DNA of 64,000 nucleotides from Talpa occidentalis (GCF_014898055.3 NW_023601433.1:89847106-89911105); one strand, 5' to 3'; shown: positions 13,676 through 25,491, numbered from the stretch's first letter. Program-made: numbers and translations. The notes: generated by a model not told the origin, from the sequence alone.

Positions 13676-16109
13676 AAAGGGGAGATCATAGTTACAACGA
13701 ATCCCTGTAAGTCAACATCAGCATTGATCAGTATTTGGCCGACTGTCTTTCATTTTATTTTTCAGGATTTATCATTTTTTATGGAGGCAACACTTTATCA
13801 TTTAGGGGGGTGGGGCCACCCCTCTCGGATGTATTTCGCCACCCACGCCCACCACGGCACCCTGTACCCCCCGCCACAGCCCTGGCCCTGCCCCAGGCTC
13901 CCCTCCCCCACCCCGGGAGCCCCAAGTCTACAGCCAGGTTTCTGGGGTTTCTGGGTCTGGTTGTGTCTGTTCCTTTACGTTCCTCTGTGAGTCCAGCCGT
14001 CCTCCTCCTGCCCTCGCTCCCCTGGCGTCCCCCGTCAGCGAGGGCGAGAGGTCACTTCCCGCGAGACCAAGGCCCATGGCCAGGGGACCGGGACCAGCAG
14101 GGCCGGTGAGGACCTGGCGGCCCGGAGCCTCGTCCACCGCGGGGGCCGTGGGCCGGCCTGCAGGGTGGAGGCTCCGCAGCGACCCCTCTCCCAGGGACGT
14201 TCCGCAGTGTCCCGGAACGTGCACTGTGACGGCGAGTCAGGGAGAGTCCGCCGGGGCGCCCTCCTGCCGGCCCGGCCCTGCCCCTGGGGCGCCCAGGGTC
14301 ACGCCCGGCACTCGCCCTCCCAGGCAGAGCCGGGCACATCTGGGACGCCCCAGGAGGTCGCCATGCGGGGTTCATTTCCCAGCTCACCTCCGCCCCCGCA
14401 GCCTGTTTGCCCCGCCCCGCCCAGCCCACACGCTCATTGCCGGGAAACGCCCCAAGCTGGCCTCTCGCGCCGCTTCCTTTTCTCCTTTTTCTTTCTTTCC
14501 TTCGGTTTTTGTTTTCCACAAGCCCACGAACATCAAGCCTGCTCCACCCTGCCCGGGGGACTGAGAGGAGACTGTGCTGGAACCCGGGGGGCCGTCATAG
14601 CCAAGCTCTCCCCTCCCCGAGACGTCCCAGGAGCCCGCACCCTCGAGCTCCCGGCCGCGGCACCCAGCATGGAGGAGGCCGGGCTCCAGCCCAGGGGACC
14701 GGCCGACCTCGCAGGCACAGGCGCTGGGGCAGGCACGACCTCCTGGCGCTGCCGGGCAGCCTCGAGCAGAGGCCAAGGGCCAGGCCCCACGCTGCCTCCC
14801 CCTGGTGCAACCGCTCCCCCAGAGCGCTGCGCCCCACGCCTGGCCTCCCAGCGAGAGGCGCACTTGGACTGTCACTAGCCCCCTCTGTTCACGTGGTGAA
14901 AACAGCAAGATTTGTCCACTACGCCCAGGACTCTCAGGGGCTGCCTGGTGGCGGCCACAGCAGCAGGCCGTGGTGGTCCGTCTCCACTGGCTGAGACTCG
15001 GGGGCCACCCCAGGGCGAGGGTGAGCGCGCTCCCCGGCCACGCGCAGTGCTGGGGCGCAGTGTGGGGCGCACGGGCCGCGAAGGGCTCTTCGAGGAAGAC
15101 TCTGCTCCGGGACGCCCGCCGGCTGCCCTTTGAGCCAACAAGGGGCTTTCAGAGGACGAGGAGGCCCCGAGTCCTGCCCGCAGCCCCGGACCGGAGACGG
15201 GAGGGGGGGGCTCCCGAGACGGGGGCGAGACGGGCGAGACGGGCGAGAAAGCAAGCAGCAGCACCAGCTCACTTACCTCCCGCACTCGGCACTGCGGCGT
15301 CGGGGCTCCAGGAGGGAGTCTGCCTCATCCTCAGCACAGTCCCGTCCCTGGAAGACTCGGGAAACGTGCTGTACTGTGGCCTCTTCCCCCAGGAGCCGAG
15401 GGTGGACGCACAGAGCAAGCTCCGGCTGCTCTGGTGTCGAGCCGTGTGGCCATCCCGACGGCGGGAGCCGCACCCATCTCGCTCGGCCATGTCGCAGCTG
15501 ATGGCAGGTGCCCGGCGCTGCCCGGGTGTGGACAGGCTACACGGAGCAGCACGTCTCCGGCCGCTGGCGACCCGGGCGGGGCAGCTGGAGCACACGCACA
15601 GGGATGGGCCCGTGATGGGTCTGCGTGCGGCGGTCTTGCCCAGGGACAGGCCGGCCGGAGGGCCGAGGCAGCGTGGCCACCCGGGCTCAGTCCAGGGCAG
15701 ACCAGTCTCATCGTGTCCGCTCATCGCATCTCGCGGCCGGCTCCAGGACAGCGCGCGCTCACCACGACCCAGGACCCAGATGGTCTTCTCAGGGATTCTG
15801 ACCCGGAGCGCGGAGGCAGACTCGCTGCAGGAGGTCGTCATGGGCACTGCTGACCACCCGCCAGCCCCTGACCGCCACCCTCTGGACACCAGCAGAGGTC
15901 CTCTGCCCGCTGGTAAAATCGAGAATGTCTGCAGACCTTGCCGGTGTCCCCGCAGGAGAGCGGCCGGATACACACAGGCCCACACTGACAAGGGCTTTCA
16001 ACATGGCGGGAACATTTTGTCTGAGTGTGTCCAGGGCGGTGGCTGGGACATCCGTGCTCCCCCGGGCACCGGGCTCAGCTGGCTGTGCTTCCCTGTGCTG
16101 CACCTGTCG
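13676..16109. other. Intronic sequence with pyrimidine tract, no gene recognised
   Basis: 13680-13810 is AT-rich and may be an old interspersed repeat that I cannot name. 14465-14520 is a CT-rich tract. 15226-15250 holds three short GAGACGGGC copies. The 441-codon frame at 14805-16130 has no domain and is rejected as chance. Confidence 0.5.
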
Positions 16110-16114
16110 CCGAC

Positions 16115-16542
16115 TGTAGTGGCAGGATAGGCCAGTGCAAGTTCTCTATGATCCAAGCAGACGGGGTGAAGGAGAGAGTCCTGGAGCCCTCAGGGTTTTT
16201 CAGGATTTTATTGGGATTTTACTGTGTACACGGCAGGCAGGAGTGCTGGGGGGCCCGGAGGCTGCCAGCCTCCCGGCCCCCAGCAAGCCTTCACTCTGTC
16301 TGGGCTCTCCGGCCTTCTCTGGTGGTCTCTGCTTCTCCGCTCTCCTCTCTCGTGGTTCTGCGGGCGTCCCCAGGAAGCCGCCCTTATAAGCCCCGTCTCT
16401 CAGCCCAGGTGTAGCCACTTACGCCTGCCCACACCCCACTCCAGGTGCCGCCAGCAGGCCTGCATTCAGGACCGCAGGGATCCGTCATCCGTCCTGATGG
16501 CGGGAGGGCAGGAAAGCCTGATACCTTTTCACTTACCCGACA
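16115..16542 (-). mobile_element. Solo LTR, family A, copy 1
   Basis: Reads on the minus strand from TGTCGGGTAAGTG to CTGCCACTACA. It has a TATA-type box (GGCTTATAAGGG, about 16391-16380) and a polyadenylation signal AATAAA at 16212-16207 in the correct order. The ends are TG...CA. An exact 5-bp target duplication CCGAC sits on both sides (16110-16114 and 16543-16547). No internal retroviral sequence is attached, so it is a recombined solo LTR of an endogenous retrovirus. A 5-bp duplication alone does not fix the retroviral class. This is the only one of the three copies that keeps both promoter and polyadenylation motifs. Confidence 0.88.
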
Positions 16543-16547
16543 CCGAC

Positions 16548-17189
16548 GCAGTTAGCGAAGTTGCTTATGTGAAGAATGCACTCCACTTGTGCAAGCCGGG
16601 AGCCTGGGCGTGCAAACCCACATGCGCATGTGTGAACGCCAAGGCTACGCCCGGCCAGACAGGGCTTCAGGCCACGTGAGTGTGCAAACCTGCTGAGAAG
16701 AGACGGGAGACCAGACCTGTCACTACAGACTCTGGAGAGATTCAGCCAGGCCCGCGCCAGGCAGTGCTTCCCTTATGAGCTGCACACGGAGTTCTCAAAA
16801 GATGAGGAGCTCGGACATCTGAGCCACGCCCTTCGCAGCCACAGCCACACCCACGCGGGGCTGACGTGTGCTCGCGTGTCGGGAGACGACTGACCATCTA
16901 GGAGTCTGGAGCCCCCTCCGCGTCACTCACCGCACGCTGGGGGCCTGCCCGGGACAGAGAAAGCAGGGAAATGCGCAGCAGTCTGGGTCACACGCTCAGG
17001 GCGGCGTCAGCTTTCAAGCTGGAAACTCAGCAGCGCAGCAGCGGGCAGGTGTGCCCAGCCCCCGCACACCTGTGCAAGCAGCCGAGGCCGCGCGGGCTCA
17101 GGTGCGGGCGGGAGGCGGGCGGAGGCCTCGCTCCCCGGGCTGCGGTGAGCACCACAGAGACGGCGCAGCAGCTTCCTGCACGACCAGAC
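16548..17189. other. Sequence between LTR copy 1 and an L1 fragment
   Basis: Mixed composition. No repeat or coding sequence recognised with confidence. Confidence 0.5.
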
Positions 17190-17500
17190 GGGCTTTACCC
17201 GCAATCTCGCTGCTTGGTATTTCCCCAAAGGAGTTGATAATTTATGTCCACATAAAACCCGCGTGCGAATGTTTACTGCGGCTTTATACCGAACTGCTAA
17301 AATGTGGGCGCAAAGAAGACATCCTTCAATAAATAAACTGTCGTCCATCCAGAGTGTAATTCACGCAAAAACGCACAAGCTATCGAGCCTGAGAAGACGC
17401 GGAAGAGACATAAATGCTCTTAAGCAAGAAAAAAGCTCGTCTGAAAAGCTTGCACGTTTGATTCCAGCCACAGGATGTTCTGGAAAAGGCACAAAGGGAA
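17190..17500 (+). mobile_element. L1 fragment, ORF2 3' end
   Basis: Matches the remembered 3' part of mammalian L1: the order is CGCAATCTCGCTGCTTGGTA, CCCCAAAGGAGTTGA, AATGTTTACTGCGGCTTTAT, CATCCTTCAATAAATAAACT, then GAAAAAAGCTCGTCTGAAAA and GATGTTCTGGAAAAGGCAC. Corresponding L1 motifs are the peptide-coding stretch around the C-terminus of the reverse transcriptase protein and the segment just after it. Heavily mutated, no open frame. The age is older than the LTRs beside it. Confidence 0.8.
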
Positions 17501-17615
17501 CAGCGAGGGCAGGGAGCTGGGGGGGCTGGGGCGGGGGGGACCGGCAGAGAACGGGAAGTTTGGGGCAGCAGAACCACCCGCAGCTTGTCCAAGCCATGAA
17601 ATGCCCGAGGCCCAG

Positions 17616-17993
17616 TGCAGGGTAAGTGATTTTCAGGCTTTCCTGCCCTCCCGCCATGAGGATGGATGAGGGATCCCTGCGGTCCTGAAGGCACGCCCGA
17701 TGGCGGCGCCTGGAGTGGGGTGTGGGCAGGGTAAGTGGGTGCACCTGGGCTGAAACTGGGGCTCTAATGGCGGCGTCACGGGGACGCCAGAAGAAGCTAG
17801 AGAAGCCCAGAGTGATGACTTGCCGGGGGCTTGGAAGCCTCCTGGCCCCCCGGCACCCCTGCCTGCCACGGACCTGGTTGCTGCACCACATGTAGAAGCC
17901 TAATAAAAGCCTGAGAAAGCACCGAGGGCGCCAGGGCTCCCCTTGCCCCGTCGCTGGATCGGAAAGCCTGCACGGTGCCATCCTGCCACCACA
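17616..17993 (+). mobile_element. Solo LTR, family A, copy 2
   Basis: Plus-strand copy of the same LTR, from TGCAGGGTAAGTG to CTGCCACCACA. It shares TTTCCTGCCCTCCCGCCAT, GGATCCCTGCGGTCCTGAA and the CACCCCTGCCTGCC block with copies 1 and 3. AATAAA lies at 17902-17907. The TATA box is decayed (CTCTAATGG). The flanking duplication is CCCAG at 17611-17615 against CCCGG at 17994-17998, one mismatch. At 378 bp it is the shortest of the three. Confidence 0.85.
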
Positions 17994-17998
17994 CCCGG

Positions 17999-18928
17999 TG
18001 ACCCCTGCTTCCCGCAGCGCTGTCACTCGTCAGCGTCTCGCGCGCACTCGGGCGGGCTCGTGGGCAGCCTCTGTACTTGGCACTCGGTGTTTCTGGGAAT
18101 GTGAAGCTCCCAGAAGCGACAGCCTGGCACCGTAACAGCCACATCTGGAGAGAACTGGGGCCAAGGTGAGCCTGCACGTCCTGCCTTCTGCTCCGAGCGC
18201 GTGGCCGGCCCGCAGGAGGCGCGGGGGTGTGCGGGCGTGGCCGACACTGCCCAGACCCTGCTCGCCCACCGCGTCACCCGGCCTGGACCTGACACGCACG
18301 CTGGCGGGGGTGCCACTGCCTGAGCGCCATCCGCGTGTGTTCAGCGGCACGCAGAGGCTTCGCGTGTCCCACACGGCCGCCCGTGCCCGCGCCTCTCACC
18401 CGCGTGGCCGCCTCCCCCTCACACGGCGGCACACAAGTCAGCCCGCCACGGGCCCGCCTCCTTCAACCCGCGGCCGCCAGCTGGTGCGCACCGGGAGGCT
18501 TCGGTTCGGGGCCTGACAAAGGCAGCTCCACGGACACCGCCCGTGTGCGGCCGGGGCGGAACTGCTGAGCGGCAGGCCGTGGGGACGCTGCTGTGAGAGG
18601 CGCAGGTGACAGGTGCGCGCTGCCACGGCCCTCCCGCGGCGCCCAGGAGACGACCGGCCCCCGCCGCTCCGCCCCGCGACCATCACCGCACTGCCAGACC
18701 TTGCTGTGTTAAACGCTGGGATGTGCTTTGACGGGCGTTCCCCGTGTGAGGAAGCAGGGAGCGACCTCTCCGCTCCTCCGGATCCCGACGGCCTGTGCGC
18801 AGGCGCCTTCGCAGGTTTTCCCATGCAGGCCTCCCGGCCCTGTCGCTCTGTGTTTCTTTACAGATTGGAGACACAAAGCCACCGGCTGACAGCAGAACTG
18901 CTACGGAGCAGCCCCGATACAAAACGGG
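17999..18928. other. GC-rich sequence, nothing recognised
   Basis: CpG-rich DNA between two LTR-type repeats. No domain in any frame. Confidence 0.5.
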
Positions 18929-18933
18929 GTGCC

Positions 18934-19282
18934 TGACTGGGGGTCCTCACCCGCGCGCTTAAAAGGGACTTATTAATACCCCACTGCGGGCACACACGAA
19001 AGGGTCATAAAAGGTTTATTTACAAGGGAAGGGAAATGAGGAAATGGACAACTCAGGGAGAAAATAGGGAAATAAAGTCTTTCATGCGTCCTACCCGATC
19101 CGCCGACCTGGAAACCCAAAGGCACTCTCCGAGCTGGCCGCACGCTGCGAGCTGGCGGGGAGCCAAAAAGGGAAAAATCCCCCAAGGCCCACGTGTCTGG
19201 CTTTATACCCAACCTGGCTGCTGAACCCCACCCTCAGGCCCCAGCACCTTCCCCTTGGCGGTGACGGGGTTCCTCTTTCCCA
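18934..19282 (-). mobile_element. Possible solo LTR of a second family
   Basis: On the minus strand a TATA box (GGTATAAAGCC, 19207-19202) is followed about 185 bp later by AATAAA (19020-19015), the arrangement of an LTR promoter and terminator. Taking TGGGAAAGAGG as the start and CCCAGTCA as the end gives flanks GTGCC (18929-18933) and GTGTC (19283-19287), four of five matching. The U3 would be short, and other ends are possible, so the boundaries are tentative. Confidence 0.42.
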
Positions 19283-19289
19283 GTGTCCC

Positions 19290-21411
19290 GATGGCTTTGG
19301 CCTGGGGTGGGGGTGGGGTCCACAAAGCCTGCGTGGGATTAGCTTTAGGACAGCCTTTCCCTCTAACAGATCCACAGACCATCCCCGGCTTGTCTGTGGC
19401 TTCCTTTCCGTCTTTGGATAAACAGGCATCCTTAGGGCTTTCTGTAATTCCATTTGTTATTTTCCTTCATAGCTAGTAATTCTTGTGTCTGAGAATTGCT
19501 TTCTTTCAGGGTTTCGATGCCTCTTTTCCTGATTTCTAGAAGATTTATCCATTTGCTTTTCATATAGCGCATGGAGACCCCCTGGGTCACGCTCCCCAGC
19601 TATCCTGCAGGGGTGTCATGCAGGGACACCAGGATCCATCTGTCCATCAGCTCTTCATCCGACCCGGGATATTTTATTTCCAGCCCTGCCCTTCCTCGCT
19701 CTTGCGCAGTGTCACTGGCTGAAGCACCCAGGGCACGTGGCCTGCCCAGCCGGCCGCCCGTCGCTGTGCCCGCCCTCACGCCAGCGTGCAGGCTCCCCCG
19801 CGGCGCCGCGTGCCGGGGACTCGCCGGCGCCCCCCACTCTCGGCCGCGGCTTCTGAATTCCCACAGCAACTTTTAAAATCTGTTTTCACTGATTTCTGAC
19901 TTAGCAGGTTTTCTCTAATATTACTGCATCTCATTAACTTTATTACCAATATTCTATTTCTTTCCACTTTCTCTGGGACTATCATCTGCTATTTTCTTCT
20001 TAGCGTCTTACAATGGGAGTGAAATGGTTCATTGCCAGGTCTTCCTTTCCGACGTCTGTGTGAGCTGCGGCTGCCACTGGGAAGTTCTAGGCCACAGCGT
20101 CATTCCACTCACACACCGTCCATCTTCCATGATGACGACGTCTTCGACACGAGGATGACTTTGACCTGTGTTTCCCAAATATTTGGGGGCTTTCCAGCCG
20201 GGCTTCGTTACTGACCTCCAGCTTGACACAGCTGTCGGCTGAGAACAAGCGTCCAGATTCCAGGCACCAGTACAGCGCCAGGCCCGGGCGGCCGCGCGGG
20301 CCGCAGAAGGACTCTCAGGCTGTTGGACTTTGTGTTGTTCCCGTTTCCTTCACTCCACTGAAAGTGTATCCACTCACTTTACTAGTTACTGAGAAGCAGG
20401 AGTTAAATCCCCCAGGAGGATTTGAACCTCTCTCTTTATCCTTTAGTTTGACTGTTTTTCTTGCAATGTATGAAGACCTGGGAAAACGTGTATATAAACC
20501 CAGAATCGCTTTGCCCCATGGATGATACGACACGAAGAAATACGAAATCTTTCTTTGATGACTCTTCTTGCTGCAAAAAGTCATTGTCTGATGTTTGTAA
20601 CGATGTGTGTCTACGCGTAGGGCGCTTAGGGCAGGTTTGTCCAGGTTTTATGGGATCCCCTTCAGTCCTTTCACTTCCCACCTCTGTGGGGATTGATCTC
20701 TCAGATGCGTCAATTCAACTATTCCCCATCATCGAGTCGAGCTGTCCAGGCTGTCACACACAAATACAACCCTGGGCCTGCTCTTTGGTTTGTGTTCATC
20801 CCGACATCCAGACATCCAGACCTCATTCCTCCTTCCCAATCTGGTACTTTTATTATTCAATTTCCTTTTCATTAGATTATTGATTATAGTTTTTAACTAT
20901 TCTTTAGACATTTTTCTAGCAATCACTAACCTGAATCTGCAATCACAATCTGCAATAAAGTGCTGCACTTAATCACGTCCCAGACAATTGCAGGAACGTG
21001 CAAGACTTGCTCCACTTAATTACCTGTCAGGTCTGGTGCTAAGAGTCTCACAGATTAATTTCACTGGTATTTTAAAGCTCACAGCATTGGCTGCGCTCGC
21101 CTGCTGCAGTCAACCCTCGTCGGGATTTACAGCACGCCTGCGTGTTCCGAGGCTCCCGAGCAGCACTCCTCGCTGTCTGCTCGTGCCTGCTGGACGCAGC
21201 GCACCTCATTCCGCCACAGGAATGTGTCCCAGCTGTCTTTCGGAGCTATTTTCGCTGTGTATATTGCTCTGGATTGCCAGTGATTTCGTTCGGCACATGA
21301 GCCCGGGAGACGGCACGTGGCGCTGGCTGGGACTGCGGCCCCTTCCACACCCTGTGTCTCCACCTCTGCGGCTGCTCTAAGACTTTTTCTCGTTTTCAGA
21401 AAATGCCCTAC
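19290..21411. other. AT-richer block of old repeat-like sequence
   Basis: Composition shifts to AT-rich, T-biased on the plus strand (19440-19560, 19855-20010, 20500-20980). The style is that of an antisense LINE 5' region, but I could not align it to a named element. A lone B-box-like GGATTTGAACC at 20418-20428 lacks any tRNA fold around it. No gene recognised. Confidence 0.45.
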
Positions 21412-21596
21412 GATGTGTGTAAGTGTTGCGTCTCTGTTGCGTGTGGGTGTTGTCAGTGTGTGCGTGTTCTGTGTGGATGTTGTTAGTGCGTATGGTGTTG
21501 TGGGTGCTGTGAGTGTGCAGGTGGTGTGTGTGCGGGTGTGGTGTGTGTACATGTGGTGAGTGTGTCGGTGGGTGTAGGTGTTGTGTGTGTGTGTTT
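21412..21596. repeat. TG-rich degenerate repeat
   Basis: About 185 bp of GTGTG mixed with GTTGTG, GTGGTG and GTGCG words, a decayed TG microsatellite. Confidence 0.75.
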
Positions 21597-21599
21597 ATT

Positions 21600-22010
21600 A
21601 CACTTGGATCTCACAGTGCACTGAATCTTCCGTGAGTTTCTCTTTTTCTCGTTCTCGGATTCCACCTGGGTATTTTCAAACACCCTATTTTTCAGTCCAC
21701 TGATCCGCCCTTCAGCTCCGTTTACTCTTCCACTAAACCATCCAAATAGAGTTTTTGATTTCAATCACCACATTTTCTGAGTCTAACATTCCCATGGGGT
21801 TCTATTTTTGTAGATTCCAGTTTTCTGCTAAATTTTCCTACTTTGCCATCTGTTTACACAGCATATTAATCCCAGTTGTTTTAAGTGTACATCTGGTGAG
21901 TCAATCCTCACGTTGTATTAGCTCCATGGAAGTTTTCTGTTTTTTCTATTCATCTTGCTTTCTGTATGCCTGGAACATTCTTATCACAAGCCAGACCCTC
22001 TGAATAAAGG
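21600..22010. mobile_element. Probable old LINE relic
   Basis: T-rich sequence with phrases such as CCATGGGGTTCTATTTTTGT and TTTTTCTATTCATCTTGCTT, resembling the antisense of mammalian L1 5' regions. Recognition is by general resemblance only. Orientation and subfamily are not established. Confidence 0.4.
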
Positions 22011-22092
22011 ATTATCGAATACCCACGTAGAGTATATTTGCCCAGAGATGGTTGAATTTGCTTCTAGAAAGCAAGCAGAATGAGGTCATATT

Positions 22093-22364
22093 GGGCCTCC
22101 CTGGTGGTGCAAGGGGTTAAGCACCGTACTGTGAAGCAATCCGCAGCCTCTGCAGCACAAGTTCAATCCCCGGCCAGCCAGGGAGCAACCCACATGGTGA
22201 GCAGACCTCTCCTGTCTCCCCGCTGCTCCCCTCGGCAGTGTACTTCGGTCAGTCTGCCTGTTCTGCTCCCCGCTCTGTCTCTGCTGAGTCATCTCACCCC
22301 CGGCATCTCTGGCCTGTGCCCAGCTCTTATAGCATAAATAAATAAATCTTTTTTTTTAAAAATC
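22093..22364 (+). mobile_element. tRNA-derived SINE, copy 4 (best preserved)
   Basis: Direct copy: GGGCCTCCCTGGTGGTGCAA, a B box AGTTCAATCCC, the block TGCCTGTTCTGCTCCCCGC, then CATAAATAAATAAATC and a T-run and A-run tail. The duplications are AGGTCATATT at 22083-22092 and AGGTCGTATT at 22365-22374. Of the five copies this is the closest to an intact element, with the 5' tRNA-like part, the unrelated body and the AATAAA-rich tail all visible. Confidence 0.93.
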
Positions 22365-22374
22365 AGGTCGTATT

Positions 22375-23059
22375 GCCTTACTCCAGTAAGGAGTTGAGTT
22401 CACTTGAAACTGGATTATAGTCTTTGAAGGGAATATCTTATTTTCATTGTTTTTCTTCCATTTTAATAAAGTGAAATCTTCAGAAGGCATCATTAAAAAC
22501 CCTCATTCCTCTGCATAAAATGAACTCTCATTCCCGTCTATCCAGATCCGTGAGACTCTGAAAACTGCAGCTTCCAGGAACCTTCACTACCACTTTCTTC
22601 TCAGCATCTGAATTTTGACTTTGTTCTCTCTCTCTCTCTCTCTCTCTGCTCCAGCTAAGTATGAGCAAATGTCCAGGAAAACATCTCTCGGCACGTGGGG
22701 CTTACCACCGTGTCTCCTTTCTTCCCCCAACGTCCTGGCTCCTCTGCCTCAATAGCTCTTTAATATTTCGAAGCATATTTTTGTTGTATTATTCAGCTTT
22801 TCCACTTGTTCTCAGTAGGACTCTAGTAGCCTGAAGCAGCTATCACGCAGTGACAGCAGACTGGGGAAAGTGAGGATGCTTAGTTTATAACACAAAACGC
22901 AAACCATATTTCACCAAATCTGAGATCCTGCTCGTTTTCAGATAAACCATGACTTTGTGTACCAATAAGAGACTAAACTTTTCATCACACAAGACTTTTT
23001 ATCACTCACAATGTTCATTTTATACTTATTAAAGATTTATTTTCATTGTTTACACATGA
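22375..23059. other. AT-rich sequence with a TC microsatellite
   Basis: AT-rich, with (TC)n at 22625-22647. Otherwise no repeat family or gene recognised. Confidence 0.5.
22625..22647. repeat. (TC)n microsatellite
   Basis: An uninterrupted TC dinucleotide run of about eleven units. Confidence 0.85.
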
Positions 23060-23390
23060 AAGTGATGCAAACACAAAGCGATGACCGGGGGCGGCAACGC
23101 AAGCCCAATCATAACTAATTTCAGGACACCAGGAATTTTAAGATGTGCGGATCATCTGACTCATCCTGATTTCAGAAATAGCACATGTGAAAAAAGAGTC
23201 TTGGAATCAATTAAACACAGTGTATCCACTGACAGGAAGGCAGGAAGCAGGCACAATTATGAACCGTTCTGCCTACGGGTGGGATTTGGTGCTAATTTTC
23301 TCCTTAAACCTTTCCCCCAAAGTCTTCCATGTGCTATAATTTATTATTTTTAATTAGAATAATGAGTTGTGTAAAAAAAAATCTTGCTAA
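23060..23390 (+). mobile_element. Old LINE 3' end
   Basis: The order GGGTGGGATTTGGTGCTAAT, CTCCTTAAACC, CCATGTGCTATAATTTATTA and a run of nine A at 23373-23381 matches the remembered pattern of an old mammalian LINE tail (gggtgggatta...tttt...taatca-A tail). The left limit is uncertain. Confidence 0.5.
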
Positions 23391-24402
23391 TCCAAACATC
23401 AAACTGCGTCGTGAAATGTCTTTGGTGATCACTTCTCAAGCTTGAATTTGAGGCGGCCCAGGGGAAGGAGAGAAAGGCTTGACAGCCTCATCCGGGGCCC
23501 CCGGTCGCAGCCGGCAGGTCGGGGTCAGGGAGGCTGCACCGGAACCTTCCGGAAGCCTGTGTGTCGGGTAGGAGAGGAAGCCGGGAGAGCCGGCCTCGCG
23601 TCCTCCGCAGCCTCCACACGCCGCCGCCCGGGCGCTCGGTGCGCAGAGCGAGAACTTCATTAGGTTGGTCTATATTACAACCAGCGGAGTGTCACAGCCC
23701 ATCGCTTTTTAAAATTGTTTATATTAATGTTTAATTAGTTTGGGGATTAAGCAGCTTTTTTAAAACTCTCAACGTTTCCTCCTTGTCCATGTCCAAGGGC
23801 CGTTGTGCTGAGGGAGGCAACACCTGGGTTTTCTGGGCGATGAGGATGGGGTGTGGGGCGAGGGCTGTGAACACACCCCCGGGGCCGTGGGAAGAGAAGG
23901 AATTCTTCTCTCTCCTCTCTGACCGGCACTTTGATAATAAACCAGCGTCCATGTTACGGAGGAGCCAGGCCCTTGGTGGAGGCCGCACACGCCGACACAC
24001 GTGCTCATGTGGCTCCCTCTTCATTTGCGTCCTTGCAACAAAACACGAAATAAACAGCGAATAATCAACTCTTCCTGCCACCATTTTCAGGGTAAAATAG
24101 AAAACAAGCATCAGGCACAAAGCAGGGGACAGGAAAACGGGTTGGAGGTCAGGCTGCGGGGCCCACCCCGCGTGGGCTCCCTCCCGCCAGACCCAGTCTC
24201 GCAGGCCCAGTTCCGGGCCTGGGCTGCCCTCGCCGGCGGTGGACCAGGACATGGACGGCGTCGAGGCGGAGACCGCCAGTGGCACCGAGACAGAAGCCAC
24301 CTCCGGGCTTTCCTCAGTGGGCTGGCGCTGCGCCGCGGGGGACAGGCAGAGGCGCCGCCAGGCCTCAGGCTGGGCGGGGCCGGAGTGGGGGTGACCGCAG
24401 GG

Positions 24403-24444
24403 GAGCGCAGGGCCAGTGGAGGTGAGCGCAGGGCCAGTGGAGGT
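24403..24444. repeat. Two exact tandem copies of a 21-bp unit
   Basis: GAGCGCAGGGCCAGTGGAGGT occurs at 24403-24423 and again at 24424-24444, followed by a third start (GACCGCAG) that diverges. A small local duplication. Confidence 0.8.
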
Positions 24445-25491
24445 GACCGCAGCCGCCGGACACATCACCCGCCACCACGGTGTTCGGCTCGTGCGGTGAC
24501 GCCGGCTCAGGGGCCGGCACAGGACAGGCTCGTGGCCACCGCAGGACGGCCCCTCAGCCCCGGGGACGGCGGAGCGCAGCCGGACGGGCAGCCCGGGGCT
24601 CGGCTTCCTTCCCGGGGCTCTGACCCTGACGCCGCCTCCGGAGGCGAGAGAGCAGCAGGGAAGGCACCACACGGGCGCCGCAGGCCAGGCCCGCGTGGGT
24701 CAGCAGGTCTCCCAGCACGGGGCGGGGGTGCTCCCAAGACCTGCTTACTCAGCAGGAGGCTTGCAGTGACTTATGATCGAATTCAATGAACAATTCAAAC
24801 GTGGAACAACGGCGCCGTGGCTCCGTGGGCGGCTGAGCAGGTATCACCGGAAGAACGTCTGAGGTGCCAGCCAACAGCCCCCGTATCTGGTGACTGACTG
24901 GAGGAGGGAGCAGGCTCCAGCAAGGAGTCAGACCCCGCCCGGACCACCGGGAGCCACTCGCTTTTCCAGTCGGCTGGACACCCACTGGTCAGCACCCGGC
25001 CACGGGCCCGCCGCGTGTCTCTGCATCTCCGCGGTCAGGCAGGTCAAAATAAATTCAAAGCCAGACCTAGAAGCCAGAGGACGGCCGTCTGCGAAGGCGT
25101 CAGGGGACAGAGGGTCTCCCCAGAGCCCCTCCTCACCCCATCGAGAGCAGAGCAGAGGCTCTGCCCAGGAAAGGTCATGAGTCTGAAACCCTCAGTGCTC
25201 AAGGTTCCCTGAAGCCGGGGCAGAAACAGAACAAACCGTTTTCGTCAAAGCCTCAGCAGAGACAGCCACCTCTGGAGCCGTTCTTGCTTCTCAACTCATG
25301 TGGCAACACGCTGTGCTCTGAGTGGGAGCCGCGCATCTTCGCTCCGGGCGTGAGTGATTACCAGGATGTGCCGTCCACCCGGGGGCCTGGGCATCCGCGC
25401 GGCGTTCTCCGGAAAATCCCGGGCGGCCCCCGAGGTCAGGAGCCACGAAGGCCCGGAAACCCCACCAGGGCCGCCACAGCCGGGGCCTGGT

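Noticed and set aside
14805..16130. A 441-codon plus frame
   Set aside because: No domain, no splice-site logic, and it ends in LTR sequence.
20418..20428. B-box-like GGATTTGAACC suggesting a tRNA or tRNA-SINE
   Set aside because: No A box, no acceptor stem and no SINE body around it.
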